From positions 682,001 through 746,000 of the forward strand of contig CAXKVV010000022.1 in NCBI GenBank assembly GCA_964058805.1: 64,000 nucleotides of DNA. Direction: 5' to 3'. This document shows, in pieces, positions 11,246-23,869 of the stretch. The stretch comes from Schoenoplectus triqueter (lineage: Eukaryota; Streptophyta; Magnoliopsida; Poales; Cyperaceae). A model generated the notes under the pieces. That model ran no database searches. It saw nothing but the letters and a program-made list of their open reading frames with translations, and was not told the origin of the DNA. Both the position numbers and the translations under genes were made by a program. Positions within the stretch are counted from its first letter, which is position 1; the number at the start of each line of letters is the position of its first letter.

Positions 11246-14200
11246 GATGTCATGTATTTATATATATTTTTTCACCCTTGTTTGTGACTAAAATCAAGAT
11301 CAAAACTTTCAATCTCATGTTAATTTCTAGATTTGATTATGTCTTAGCATGTTGTGCATTTAAGAGATATCAAACTAAAGAGCTAAGGAATCGGGTCCCA
11401 AATTGAGCTTTCACGCTAATTAAAATATCTTAGGATCAACAAAAGTCATTTGCCACAGAAAATAAGGGCATACAATCCGTATGCACATGCATATGGGTCG
11501 TATGGTTCTTTTTTGAAAAACAGTGCAAATAAGGCAACGAATTAATGACGTGATTCCCTTCCAATCTGGCCGACCCCTCCTCCTATATACTCGTCCCATT
11601 AGCCTAAGGTTAGGGAGCTCCCTCTTGGCCACCATTTCATCATATCCTCCATCTTCTTCCACTTCATCTCCACAAACCTGTTGGGTTTTGGAATGCCCAA
11701 ATCCAATTAATGCTCAAACTGTGGAAAGACCGTAGAATAAAAATTTTACTTCTTAAGTTAGGGATTAAAGTATGTCGGATAATTACCGAGAGATACAGAC
11801 ATTTAATCCTTTCCAAAAGACGGTAAAATATTATTTTACTTCTAACTTAAGTTTAGGCTTAAAGTGGTATGTCAGATGATTACCGAGAGATACACACCTT
11901 TTTAAACCTTTATTGATCTACTCCATGATTGATTTCTAAAATATTAATATACTTAACAATTAAATAGATTACTATAAGATGTTATACCTCGCTTCCAAAT
12001 TTCAATTGGAATGAAAATCAGTTTGTCTCGGAGCACCAAACGTCTGATGCCTCTGTAGGTTATCGACCAGGACTGACCAGAGAGCGGCTTATTTCTTTTG
12101 CCATAAATACCGTAAACCGCGGTTTCTCGCAAAAACACTATTCACCTGAGAAAAAGACGAAATAGTACTATTCACGACTCGTAGTAATTCTGTTTCACAA
12201 ATGTACAGAAATACCGCAACATTCATAAAAACACTATTCACCGATCCCGTAAATTCTGAAACAACCGTATACCGAGAGAGAGAAAGTAGAACTGATTTGG
12301 TGTCACTTTCTCTCTCACCCCACCCCTCTATTTATAGCCAAATTTGGGATTGCCAAATTACCAAAATACTCTTGAGGATGATGTCATATATGATGTCATG
12401 GATGATGTCATCTAAGCTCCAAATTTATAAGTTTACCATTGGGCTATTTTGGGTCTTTTGGGCTTTTCAGATTTTGGGCTTTTTTGGGCTTTTCAGATTT
12501 TGGGCTTTTAATTGTTAATTAAGGCTTTAATTATTAATGGGCTTTTGGCTCATAATTCAAATCCATAATTAACATTTAAAATTCAAATCAAATATATATA
12601 ATTGTCATGTACAATTATATTTTTCTTGGTTGTTGTTTCAGCGAATTTATACGACGTGTCCAACACGTTATAAATTCAATCTGATTTTTACTTCTTGTCA
12701 TCTCTATGACAAATATAATTATATCATATATAATTAATTATAATCATCTTATTATTAATTATAAATAATTTATAATTAATCAATATGATTCTCCGATTAA
12801 CTCCTATACGGTGTGACCCGACAGGATCCGTGTTATGTTGGTAAATATAGTTAAAATCATTTTAACTTCTATAATCATAGGAGACAACTGGTAGAATGCA
12901 CTATGACCATCCAATTACACAGATGATGATGTACTGTACAATATCATGATCCAGTAAACTATTTATTTGTGTTTAATTCTTTTGTCTCATAGCTATCAGA
13001 TCAGTTTCAAGGTAGGTATGTGTCATCTTTGCAAACTTGATCTTCTCTTGATCCTGAGTAAATTATCAAATATAATTACTCTTGTAATTATACTGCTAGC
13101 AGATAATCTTACTCTATCAAGGGGCCCGGTGATGCTATAACTCGTATAGAAATACGAGGGACAATAGTACTTTTGGCAAACCATCTCTTCCTCCGCATAA
13201 GTTATGTATACCGAATAACTACCTTTATAGTCACCTTTTACGGATAACGTTTGGTAGAAATCACACACAAACATATCTTATGTAGGAAAGATGAATACCT
13301 CATACTTTAGAATTTAATACTGAACGAAAACATTAATGACACGAACACAATTCAATTTAATGTTTCATTCGGGGTCTATCAAATACGATGTTCGTAGAAC
13401 ATCTATCTATGTGATTAAAATGACAACTCTTTGTCTATGGTATGTAAAACTTGACCATTATTTAATCCATATACTAACCTGATAACGGTTAATTAGTATT
13501 CCCACTAATTACCTTGGTTAGTGACTTTTAGGAGTATATTCTATATTATGAAGTTTCACAATTCCAGTCATGAACTCGGAATGATTCATAAATTCAATAA
13601 TACTCAAGAAAACAAAATATCGTTTAAATATCCAATTCATGAACAAAGCTTTATATAAACAATTTATCGTATTATTGACTTCAAGATTATTACAAACTAA
13701 CAAAACCCTAGCCACCAGCCATCATTCCTGAGGTGATTCGAGAGATCCAGAGACGGGGACCGAGCAAAAGACTAGCACATGATAACATCGAGAGTTTGAA
13801 TCATCTCTTTTTATTGTATCTTTACTGTTTTTGATAACTTTTATTATGATATCTCTCGTTCTTGCTTTTTATATCTTTACTGTTTTTTATATGTCGTGAT
13901 GAACGGCTAAGTACCTTAGTTCTTAGGGGGTAGATATGTAAACTCAGATTATGGCTTTTAATTAAGAGGTTTTCTATTATATGGTTGTGATTGATGTGCT
14001 GTGTACTATTGTTATATTTGTTTGATTGCTTGATAAAGTGCTAGGATAGGTCCCGAGTTAAGGCCAGACTTCAGATTTGACTATCTAAGATTGGGGTGGT
14101 TTTTCAAGTATTTTTCTAAGTACAATAGGTAGATCTAGGATTCGAGAGGGTAGATCGGGTTATATTCGAGAGGTTGAACCCCGCTCAGATCAAGAAATCA

Positions 14201-14734
14201 AGTGTGCCTATAGAAAACCAATACTCAATCTAAGAGATCTAAGCCAACATGCGAGAATTGAGGTTTATATGAACTTAGGTACCTTACCTGACCACTAACT
14301 ATATAAATAAACCAACATGCGAGAATTGAGGTCTGTTGTCTAGGTACTGAACAGTTAGGGTTAGGATTCACGCAACTAGTGAATAAATCACCCCTTAAGG
14401 GTAGTCATAACTTGTCTGAGTCCATATGGGTCATATGGTTTAGATCCAAGTGGACACTAACCTATACCCTTAGGAACCTTTATTTTATCAACACAAAACC
14501 CAAAAAATATTTTCTATTTTGTATTTTAATTTATAAAAGTATAAAATCAATACTCTGAACAAACTCCCCTCCCTTTTTATTTATTTACACATCTAGAGGC
14601 CCAAGTAAGGTAAATCCGGTAATTACCTCTATCCCTGTGGTTCGACAACCTTGCTATACTGAACGTAGGCCGTATACTTGCGGCCAAACTAAAGTACTGT
14701 CAGGGATTATAAATTTTAAAGGTAGTACAACCCC
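11246..14734. mobile_element. Composite insertion in the LINE, probably LTR-retrotransposon remains
   Basis: This 3.5-kb stretch separates two adjoining parts of the LINE endonuclease (…WYT and YTGKNKAKNDV). Three things point to LTR elements. A TATA-like ctataaatag on the minus strand at about 12330 is followed by an AG-rich start region. At 14630-14690 the words ccctgtggttcgacaacc and gtatacttgcggcc resemble the LTR/leader junction of plant Gypsy elements. Imperfect direct repeats occur at 11740-11910 (unit with ttaccgagagatac) and at 14250-14340 (acatgcgagaattgaggt twice). No gag or pol was seen and no terminal repeat pair could be matched. Confidence 0.35.
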
Positions 14735-17176
14735 GCATTGCCATATACAGGAAAGAATAAAGCAAAAATGATGTAGATAGCTTAATTGATAAAGTCTTAA
14801 GAATGAAGTTAACATAGTTATGAGACAAGGAGTCATGATCATCATTGTCAAATTGGCTATTGGAGATTTCATCTTGAACGTTATTAGTGCGTACGTCCCA
14901 TAAGTAGGTTTGAGCAATGATGTCAAGAGATAATTCTGAGAAGACTTCAAAGACATGGTTAGATATAGTGTCTTGTAGTGAAAGCTCTTAATTGGAGGAG
15001 ATCTTAATAGTCATATTGGTACAACTAGAAGGATCTTCAGAGGGTACATATGAGTTTTGGATATGATGGATAAAATCAAGAGGGAGAAGAAATCTTAAAC
15101 TTCATTGTAGTTTATAACCTCATGGTAGCAAATACTTTCTTTATAAAGAAAAAATCCATTTAGTTACTTTCAATAATGGCTAACGCTTAAGTTAGATCGA
15201 TTTTGTCCTTACTAGAAGAGAGAAGAGATCAAACTTTACGGATTATAAGGATATACTTAATGAGTGTGTCATCCCACAACACAACCTTGTGGTGGCTGAC
15301 TTTCATTTTCATATACGCGTCTGATGAAATAAAGATACAAAAATTATGAGAACGAAGTGGTTAGAACTCAAAAGGAATGCTTCTCATATATTTGAGGATA
15401 AAGTTATTATAAAAGGTCTATAAAATGTAATTGAATATTTAGATAATATGTGGAAGAATATGGTGACTTATATTCAGGAGACAGCTATAGAGGTGTTTAG
15501 AGTAATCAGAAGAAATAAATATAAACTTAAAAGACACTTATTGATGGAATGATGATATACAAAAGACGATCAGTGAGACGAAAAAATACTATAAAAGTTT
15601 ACATCACCACAAGAGTGATGACAACATATAAAAGTACAAAGAAGTCAAAAGAAATAAAAAAAATATGAGTAAAGCAAAGGGTCAGACGTACACAAAAAAA
15701 GTATAAAAAACTAGATATGAAAGACCAAAATGATGTCTATAGGATGACTAAATTTCGAGAAAGGAAGAAAGAGACTTCAACTAAGTTAAATATATCAATA
15801 ATGACGCTGATAGGCTTTTGATGAAGAACGATGAGATTAAGAACAAATGAAGTGAATACTTCGACAATCTATTTAATGAAGAGAGTGAGAAAACTATGAT
15901 CGAATTGGATGTAACATTTGATGACACAAATAAGCGATTGTTCAGAGAATTCAATAGTTCGAGGTGAAAGAAGCTTTAAGAAGATGAAAATAGGCTGGCG
16001 CTAGAACCTGATGATATTCCAATTGAGATCTAGATATGTCTTGATGATGTAATAATAACATAACTCACTAAACTATTTAATAGCATTTGTTGGTCCAACA
16101 ATATGCTTGATGAGTGAAGAAGAAATATATTAGTACAAATCTTTAAGAATAAAATAGATATTCAAAGTTATACTAAACAAATGAATTAAGCTTACGGATC
16201 ACATCATGAAACTTTAGGAAAGAGTGATCGAGTATCGTTTGAGAAAACTGACAAACGTCTTCAAAAAATTAGTTTGATTTTATGCCTGAGAGGTCCACCA
16301 TGGAGGTGATTTTCTTGATACGATATCTTATAGAGAGATATCAAGAATAAAAAAATGATCTGCATATGATATTTATCGATTAGGAGAAATCATATGATAA
16401 ATATATCTAGAAATATTATGTAGTGGGCGCCTGAAAAGAAGAGAGTTCCAATAAAATATGTTACTCTTATTAAAGATATGTACATAAATATTGTGACTAG
16501 AGTTAGAATATGTGACGTCGAGTCTAATTTTTTTTATTAAGATATGATTATATCAAGGGTCAGCATTTAGTCAACATATTTTTACTTTAGTGATAAATGA
16601 GGTCACAAAAGACATACAATAAGATATACCTTGGTGCATGATATTTGCCAATGATGGTGTTGAGAGCAAGATCAGAGTCGATCAGAAATTAGAGTTATGT
16701 AGATAAACTTTAGAATAAAAAGTTTTAGATTTGGTAGGACTAAAACTAAATATATAAGGTGTCAATTAAGTGATGACAGTTCGGATGATGAAGATATTAT
16801 TTTTGATGGACAAATAATATGAATGAAGAAACTATTTTAATATTTGGGATAGATGTTGTAGAGTAATGGAGGGATCGATGAAAATGTTAATCATGAAATA
16901 AAAGTAGGATGGGTAAAATGGAGATAAGTAATTAGTATTCTGTATAAAAATAAGGTCATAAATAAATTAAAAAGTAAATTCAACATGACAAAAATTAGAC
17001 CTATGATGATGTATGGTGTAGAATGCCGAGCTATAAAAGGATAACATATCAAGAAGATGAGTGTAGTCGAAATGTGAATATTGCATTGGATATGTGGGAA
17101 CACAAAGAGAGATCAAATCAGTATTGATGATGTACATGATAAATTTAAGGGTAGCACAAACTCAAGAGAAGTTGGT
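14735..17176 (+). pseudogene. LINE endonuclease remainder and reverse transcriptase
   Basis: Recognisable motifs in order are: GDLNSHIG at 14997-15020 and IDFVLT at about 15200 (endonuclease); FDFMPERSTMEVIFLIR at about 16270-16320; MIFID and EKSYDK at about 16365-16400 (RT palm, first catalytic Asp present); and FANDGV at 16644-16661 where RTs have F-A-D-D, so the first Asp of the catalytic pair is now Asn. It ends in VAQTQEKL directly before the second insertion. There are numerous in-frame stops and frameshifts. The layout and wording fit the RTE clade rather than L1. It is dead. Confidence 0.8.
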
Positions 17177-18543
17177 GTTGTATTTAATAATTTCTTTGAT
17201 TTTATTATTTTATAAAATATATTTAAATTTAATAAATTTTTTTGACATATTTATAAGATTTTATTAGGACTTCATCTAATTGATCAAGATGGTGCTATTA
17301 AAGATAGTTAGAAGAAGTCTCATGAAGACATAAGATCAAATATGTAAAGGTATAATTCAAAACTTCAAATTTCTACATTAGTTTGGAAGGAAAATATATT
17401 TTGTTGCAGTGAATTATTATAATGGTTCATTAACGGATCATTAATTCATCTAAAATTAACTAAGCCCGAAAACTCTTTTAGGAATCAGAGTGAATTATTA
17501 TGTAACGATTTATGGAACGTTAATGGCTTGTGAACCATTCAATGCTTCACTGAATGGCTATAACAATTTCAAATACAAATAATTATCAGAGCTTGGTCAA
17601 AACAATCAAACCATTGATAATATTTTATAAAACATTCAACGCTTTCTCTTATCGATATAACGATTCATCCTATCAATTTCTAAACCATTATAATATTTCA
17701 TAATATTCTGCACAAGAGGTATTTTTGACAAATCAAGATTCAAGAACTTAAACCGTTGTGATGATTTTTGAACTGTTATAACGGTTAACTACACAAAAAT
17801 TCTAATTATCTTTTGTTAAGATGCTTTATTTAAGGAGTTGCTTCATAACATTTTGAACTAATCAAATTCTCACTTCTAAGCAACCTGAGTATTTCTTTTA
17901 AAAAACGCAAAGAAATCTAAGATCTTAAATTAGTCTAATCGCTAGTTTTTTGTAATTTTTCTGAGCTATTATTTTGCTCTAATCTTTGAGCTTTGCCTCA
18001 ATTATTATTAACTTTTTAGCTACATTTTTCTGAGTCTTGAATGTTCTTTGTTATTTTTGTTTGGTTAGGTAGTTTTTAGTCTTCTTGCACTAGTTTGTTG
18101 TGAACAACTATTTTTTTAATGCGAAATCTTTTTGAATCGATAAATCACCGTTTCATTCTTGTAACGGGTCTCGAAGATGTAGTTTTTCATACCCTACCTC
18201 TATTAAAATCTTGATCTTGTTTACTTTTCAGCATTTGCACTTTTAGTCATTCATATTCTTAATTTTCTGAAAAGTTATATTTTTTTTGTGTGAAAAGTTG
18301 TGTTCTACTATTTTACTTAAATTATTTTTTTTGGCAATTGATATTTGATCGATCTTAATAGCATATTTTTATTCGTACATATCTTTGAGTAGCGAGGATC
18401 TCATACTCTCTTGTTCTATCACTTTCATTGGCTACTTATTCTATACTTGTAGTGCTACCAAACGATCTTTATATTGACTTGATCAAAACTAATGTAAACT
18501 TATAATTTCGATAAATACCTTCTCATTCTACCTTAAAATATTA
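17176..18543. mobile_element. 1.37-kb insertion in the LINE with target duplication, possibly a solo LTR
   Basis: The bases AGTTGGT stand on both sides (17170-17176 and 18543-18549); GTTGG would be the 5-bp form. Removing one copy with the insert restores the LINE frame as EKLVQHHLxxFGHI, the usual wording at this point, so the duplication is real. If 5 bp is the true duplication, the insert starts TGTTG and ends TATTA, near the TG...CA ends of plant LTRs. It has no coding capacity and an LTR-like AT-rich composition. Its class is not proven. Confidence 0.6.
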
Positions 18544-18549
18544 GTTGGT

Positions 18550-18777
18550 CCAACACCATTTGTGATGATTTGGCCATATCAAACAAAAGTCTCATGAGAC
18601 ACTGGCATGCAGTGGTATTCTAAATCATACCGAAAGAATAAGAAGAAATAAAGGTCAACTGAGACTGACATGGAAGAAAGTAATAAAAAAAGAGTTAAAG
18701 GAATGAAGTATATCCAAAGAAAATGCTTTGGATAGGAGTACTTGGAAGTTTGTGATCTATGTATCAGAATCATGATT
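18550..18777 (+). pseudogene. LINE C-terminal fragment
   Basis: After the duplicated target bases the frame reads HHLxxFGHIK (two stops replace Arg-Trp), then GQLRLTWKKVIKKELKE and ENALDRSTWKFVI, matching the conserved C-terminus of plant RTE LINE proteins (…RLTWEEVVKKDLK…DRAEWR). It ends at a stop shortly before the ATT-rich tail. Confidence 0.75.
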
Positions 18778-18898
18778 TATGAGTTAGAGTTTAGTAATAG
18801 AGTTATAGACTTTAATTTCTTACACTTTAAGGTTTTATATTTTAAAATTTAGGGTTTATAATTTAGAATTTATGAGTGTTTTATAATATCTTTTTACG

Positions 18899-18934
<36 letters not shown>

Positions 18935-19100
18935 ATTAATATTATTATTATTGATGTCAATGTTATTATTATGAATATTTACATTATTTATAGTATTATT
19001 ATTAATATTATCATATTATTATCATTATTATTATTATTATTATCATTATCAATCTTTTTTTATTATTCTCATCATCATCATTATTACTATCATTGATTTT
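18899..19100. repeat. ATT microsatellites, probable 3' tail of the LINE
   Basis: A pure ATT run at 18899-18932 is followed by broken ATT/ATC runs to about 19100. RTE-type LINEs of plants often end in short trinucleotide tails rather than poly(A), so the first run marks the likely end of the LINE. Confidence 0.7.
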
Positions 19101-19199
19101 TTGTATTTGAGATTTCTGAACTCCATGCTTTTTTTATCAATGAACTTTATGGTTTTGAATTGCCTTTGTTGTTGTTGAAGAGTTTTCTAGTATTTATTT

Positions 19200-19440
19200 T
19201 GAATATTTAAAGATAATGATAAAAATTTAATACTTTATTATCTTTAGAGATGATTTTAAAAAAAATCAAAATAAATATTTAGAAATTTCTAAAAATATTT
19301 TTTTTATACCTCAATATTTTTATATAAAGAGTTTATTGAGCAACATAAATCATAATTTTGAATTTAATATGATATAATTTGTGTCGAATATATTTCGGAC
19401 TGAAATACAAATATTTTCACAAAGGAGATCATAGATATGC
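19200..19440. repeat. Half of a fold-back element of the TA-tract family
   Basis: It ends with ttcggactgaaatacaaata followed by ttttcac. Its reverse complement matches the left end of the palindrome at 43560-43905 (gtgaaaatatttgtatttca). The core carries the family words tttatataaagagtttatt and aacataaatca. The other arm is not clear. Confidence 0.4.
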
Positions 19441-19599
19441 CATTTTTCATATTCAGTTTGTTAATAAAATGAATGAAGTATACCGACCTTACACTGATCT
19501 AATAAGACCCAAATTAATTAATCATATCCATATTATTTAAAAAGTCAAATTAATAGATAATCTAGACCTAACATTAGCTTATATAATTTTTTTTTAAAA

Positions 19600-19966
19600 G
19601 TTTTAAAGTCTGACGATCCGAAATCCAACTCGACCCAAAATCTGACACGACCCACAAAAAAAACATCACAAAAAAGAACCCGACTCTGCCCGGCTTGACT
19701 CTAAATAATCCAAAACCCGAGATTATCTGATATCAAATGACCTAATACTCGATCCGATCCGGACCCAAATGACCTAAAATCCGAGATGACCTGAGCTATT
19801 AAAAACCTGAAACCCGACTCAGCCCGACCCGAAATGACTCGAAATCTAAAAAAACCCGATAATATTTGACCCAAAACCAGATCGAACCTGACCTGTTACC
19901 CAAATTTTTTTTGATGAAACTTATCCGAACCCGAACCCAACCCGACCTACCTATTTGCCACCTCTA
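19600..19966. mobile_element. Ac-like hAT terminus
   Basis: On the minus strand it begins TAGAGGTGGCAAATAGGTAG and continues through dozens of cggg/cccg words, the classic end of Ac-like hAT elements. The mate on the left was not found, so only a fragment remains and no target duplication can be tested. Confidence 0.5.
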
Positions 19967-20489
19967 ATAATTTCTCATCAACCTAATAATCATCTCTTGC
20001 ATTAATTGTCATGCTTAACTCATAACTGAATCAATCAAGTTTATATATTGAAATGTTTAAAATTTAGCCCAAAATGAGAATCAATCTTCGATTGATATAG
20101 TATTAAAGATAATGTCTCGTGTGTAAAAAAAAATCCGAATGAAGATAATTAAATTAGAACCAGCGCACTTTCATCTAAAAAAATAGAAGAAATTACATAA
20201 ATGTGGAGATCCCTTGATAACTATTTATTTTGATAATTTTGAAACTAATTTCATATAAATTCATAAAAAATCTTATAAATACAATTTTTTAGAAATATTA
20301 TATTTCAAATAAAAAGATCAAGAACTAAAATGATTAATTAGTAAAATTTTAAGGACTAAAATGATAAATTAGTAAAATTTTAAGGACTGAAATGATATTT
20401 TTAAAATTTCAGGCATCAATTTAATATAAAAGTGATATTTTAAGTATTAAATTAGTAATTAAAATTTTAACAACTAATTTATTAAAAGA

Positions 20490-21835
20490 AGGGCCGCGAT
20501 CCCTTGATAATGGGTTATTTTGGCATTCAATGAGTCCTTAAATAAATATAAAAAATCTTAAAAATGAAAAAGCCTTGTAGATATATTCTTTTATTTGTAG
20601 ATTAATAATGTTTTAAATTTTATCATTTGATAGTCCATCAAAAATCATTAAATTTTAAACATTGTAGATTGTATAAGATTTTGATAGTCTTTTATGTAAG
20701 CAGTAGCGTTGCAAGCATTTTAACTCAGTGGGGTCCCATATAATTTTTTAATAATAACTCATCACCATAAATTTAATATATTAATAATAATTCACAAATA
20801 AATAATTTAATTCAACAAAAAATTAAAGATGTCTCAAATTAAACTCAATAACTTTTAAAATAATAGTTCTAGAAATATAAAATAAAATACATTCATGCAA
20901 TACAAGTTACAACACTTGTCTATGAGTTTTCGTATTTTAATAATTTTGCATAATCTCTTCATTGAAAATTATATCAAATATATCTTTCTCTATGTAAATT
21001 ACAAGACAATCATTCATCCAATATCACACATTTTGTTTTTAAGTTTTATTTTTATAATAATTATTACAAAATATACTCTTTTGACGGTTATCGTTGTCAG
21101 TCATTGGTAATGACAATATTAATTTGAAAAGCAAATACACATAGGAATATAGATCATTTTTTGTCTACTAGTTTCTTGGACAAATCATTGAGATTTCAGT
21201 GAATTTACTTGATTGAGACATTGAATATATTGCAAATTTTATAATTTTGCAATGAGATAACATGATTCATCTAAATAATTTATTTGTATAATTCATCGAA
21301 CTAATTTGCAATGAGAGAAATTAATTGAGATATTGGTCTAATTACTTTTCATTCCTTTTTTCAGTCTTTTAGTGAAATAAACAACTAATGAAAAAAATGT
21401 ACATGGATCAAGAGGCGAGTTGCGAAGAGAAGGGGTGAGTCATCGAGTTGGAGCCTCACGAGAGATGCACAAGGAAACCTAACGCGCAGAGAAGCGGCAA
21501 CACAACTTGGAACAGTGAGTCAGATTCACGAGTCAAAACAACAAAACGCCGAAGCACGGGACGTCGAACGTAGTGACAGGATGCGAGTCGCAAAGTCGCG
21601 AAGACGTGTCGGAGTTGCAATTTAATCTACGAGTCACCGAGTCATCAGAGCGAACAGACCAGAATCCCTAATTATTTTACTGGGGTCCTTATTTAAAATA
21701 TATTTATAATTATTACTTAGTCTAATTTTGTTTTCAAATCTCAGTGGGTTCTGAGGTCCCAAATCCACTACTTAACTTCGCCACTGTATCAATATTATCA
21801 AAATAACCCATTGTCAACTGTCAAGTGATCCCACC
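20490..21835. mobile_element. Palindromic miniature element (GGGATCAC family) interrupted by a hAT-like element
   Basis: The left edge reads gatcccttgataatgggtta. The right edge, read on the minus strand, reads gggatcacttgac with caatgggttatttt. Words from the interior (tagatatattcttttatttg, catcaaaaatcattaaattt) recur in the palindrome at 23373-23745. The element at 20701-21786 sits between the arms. Confidence 0.5.
20701..21786. mobile_element. hAT-like element with CAGTGGCG-type ends
   Basis: The left end is CAGTAGCGTTGCAAG; the right end on the minus strand is CAGTGGCGAAGTTAAG. Both ends then continue into a shared 'cagtggggtcc' word. The flanking 8-mers (tatgtaag and tatcaata) match only in part, so the target duplication is decayed. 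A GC-richer block at 21400-21660 repeats the word gagtc. No transposase is seen. Confidence 0.5.
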
Positions 21836-23370
21836 AACCCTTAAAAGAACCACACTTTAAATTTACTCAAGAAACTATATACTAAATTGACAGCGTCGTC
21901 GATTTCTGTGGTGCTACATTTTTTTAGGAAAAAAGGACAATTAGATAGGCCACATGTTGGAATGAACTAATTGCATTGGCCCATGCTGTTGAGTGTTGAT
22001 AGGTGTTGGGCTCGTCAATTTGGTTGCTTTTTTAAGTTGAAAGTGACACTTCACCAATCTGGCTAAAACGATTTTAATTTCTCCATATGTACAGCCAGGG
22101 TGCTGATACTAACAGAATTAACTTGTTAGTAACACGACAGTATATATTCAAATTCCATAATTTAATAGTCAACTTTGCCAATTGTTAGTAATTTGTTAGC
22201 AGATTGCTTCCTACATTAGTAAGCTTTTAATGAATTCTTCAGTTATGTATTGTCTGAACATGTTGCTCTCCGCAAAAACAATTTTTGAAAAATATATGAA
22301 GTTGTTAAGGAAAGTTTCGATGAAAATATTACAGTATTACACGTTTGAAATTGACGTGCATATTTTTTTTTGATGCATCCTAGTTTCTCATTTTTATTTT
22401 TATCTGAATATTAAAATTCATGATTTAAACTAATAACTCTAAAATGTAAAGTTTTTAATTTTTTCTATTGAAGATATAAATACACGAAGTTCATTTTGTT
22501 AAATTATATAATCAGTTCGGTTTATTTATTGATTCCAAGAGGAACTTAATTAATCTATGCTTTAATGTGTCAGCGTCAATCACCTACTCTACTTGAAAAA
22601 GAATAAGAAGCGGTTAAGATTTGTCCATCCAATTGAAATTTTGAATTTTTGGCGTGTACAAATAAAAATGTATTGCATAAATATTACCGCCCAAAAAAAA
22701 GTAGCGGACGGTGTTCTAGATTGATCGAATCAGGATCCGTACCTGCTGTCGTAGTTTTCATGACAGAAAAACTATGGTAGTGATTCTCGATTAGGTTGAA
22801 TTTAAACGGCTACAATTAAATTAAATTTAGGAGAAAATTTTTGAATATGCGGTCTCACAGTCAGTGAGAAATGGTAGCGGTATCATAGTTTTAAGTATGG
22901 AAGCAGATTCATTTCTGCTCCAATCCAGTGTTTAGCGTGCACGATCAATAACCTACGTCACCGACGGAAACAAACACAAACTAAACAATATAAATAAAAC
23001 TAAATCAACATATAAAGTTCAGCAATAAAAAATTAAAGTCAATTTATATATCTCAATAATAAGTTATTTTATGATAGAACTTCTCTATAACATATTTATA
23101 ATAAAAATCATACTTAACTAATAATCAAATGTGATCAGATTCATTAAATAATTCTGTTAATACAATATATTGTCAAATGGAAATCAGAACCAATCATGCA
23201 ATCAAATGCATATCTCGAATACAGAAATTATTATGAAAATTTTCTTTTTAAAATCCATCATGACACAATATTCTTTCAAGTCCTGACCTACCATGTGATT
23301 ATGCATTAGTTTTAAGTCCATGGCATGGCTTTTCAAAACAAATACATATTCCGTGCATGATCAAATATTT
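21836..23370. other. Intergenic, no gene seen
   Basis: AT-rich, with stops in all frames. No clear repeat ends or recognisable protein words. Confidence 0.55.
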
Positions 23371-23372
23371 TT

Positions 23373-23745
23373 GAAGAATGATAGGGTTCTATTTTTCAAT
23401 CCAAAAAAATATGAAAAAAAAAATCTTAAAAATAGATTTTTTTTTTATAGATATATTCTTTTACTTGTAGATTAATAGCCCGGTAAATTTCTTGTAATTC
23501 CATTAACGTTTGGCAGTCCATCAAAAACTGTTAAATTAAAATTGTAGTAAATATTAGTAAAAGATTATTAAATTTGATAATCTTTGATGAACTGTCAAAC
23601 ATTAATAAAATTATATGAAATTTGACGAACTATCAATCTACAAGTAAAAGAACATATATATAATTTTTTTCTACTTTTAAAACTTTTCTTTCATATATTT
23701 TTTGATTGAATAATAAGACTTCATTATTCTTCAAAAATAATAGCA
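23373..23745. repeat. Palindromic miniature element
   Basis: Two arms of about 180 bases face each other. Left words gaagaatgatagggttc and cttttacttgtagattaata are mirrored on the right by cttcattattcttcaaaaat and tatcaatctacaagtaaaag. It has no coding capacity. It is related to 20490-21835 and, more weakly, to 59931-60661. Confidence 0.65.
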
Positions 23746-23869
23746 GATTTTCATCCTCCGTGAATCACAACATGTACAATCTTGTGTACTTATCGTACGT
23801 ACCATTCCCTATACATATTATCCCGTACATCACCATTCACCACATGCATCTAGTGTATTAAAAATGGGG

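Larger units (their letters stand above)
10730..18935 (+). mobile_element. Decayed RTE-type LINE, split by two later insertions
   Basis: Read in pieces, the plus strand encodes the order expected of plant RTE-clade LINEs: an untranslated leader, an endonuclease/exonuclease/phosphatase domain, a reverse transcriptase, and a C-terminal segment ending in a WFGHI-type motif, followed by an ATT microsatellite that forms the element's 3' tail. The ancestral element would be about 3.4 kb; it now spans 8.2 kb because about 3.5 kb was inserted near 11245 and 1.37 kb at 17176. Many stops and frameshifts make it inactive. The left boundary is approximate. Confidence 0.72.
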
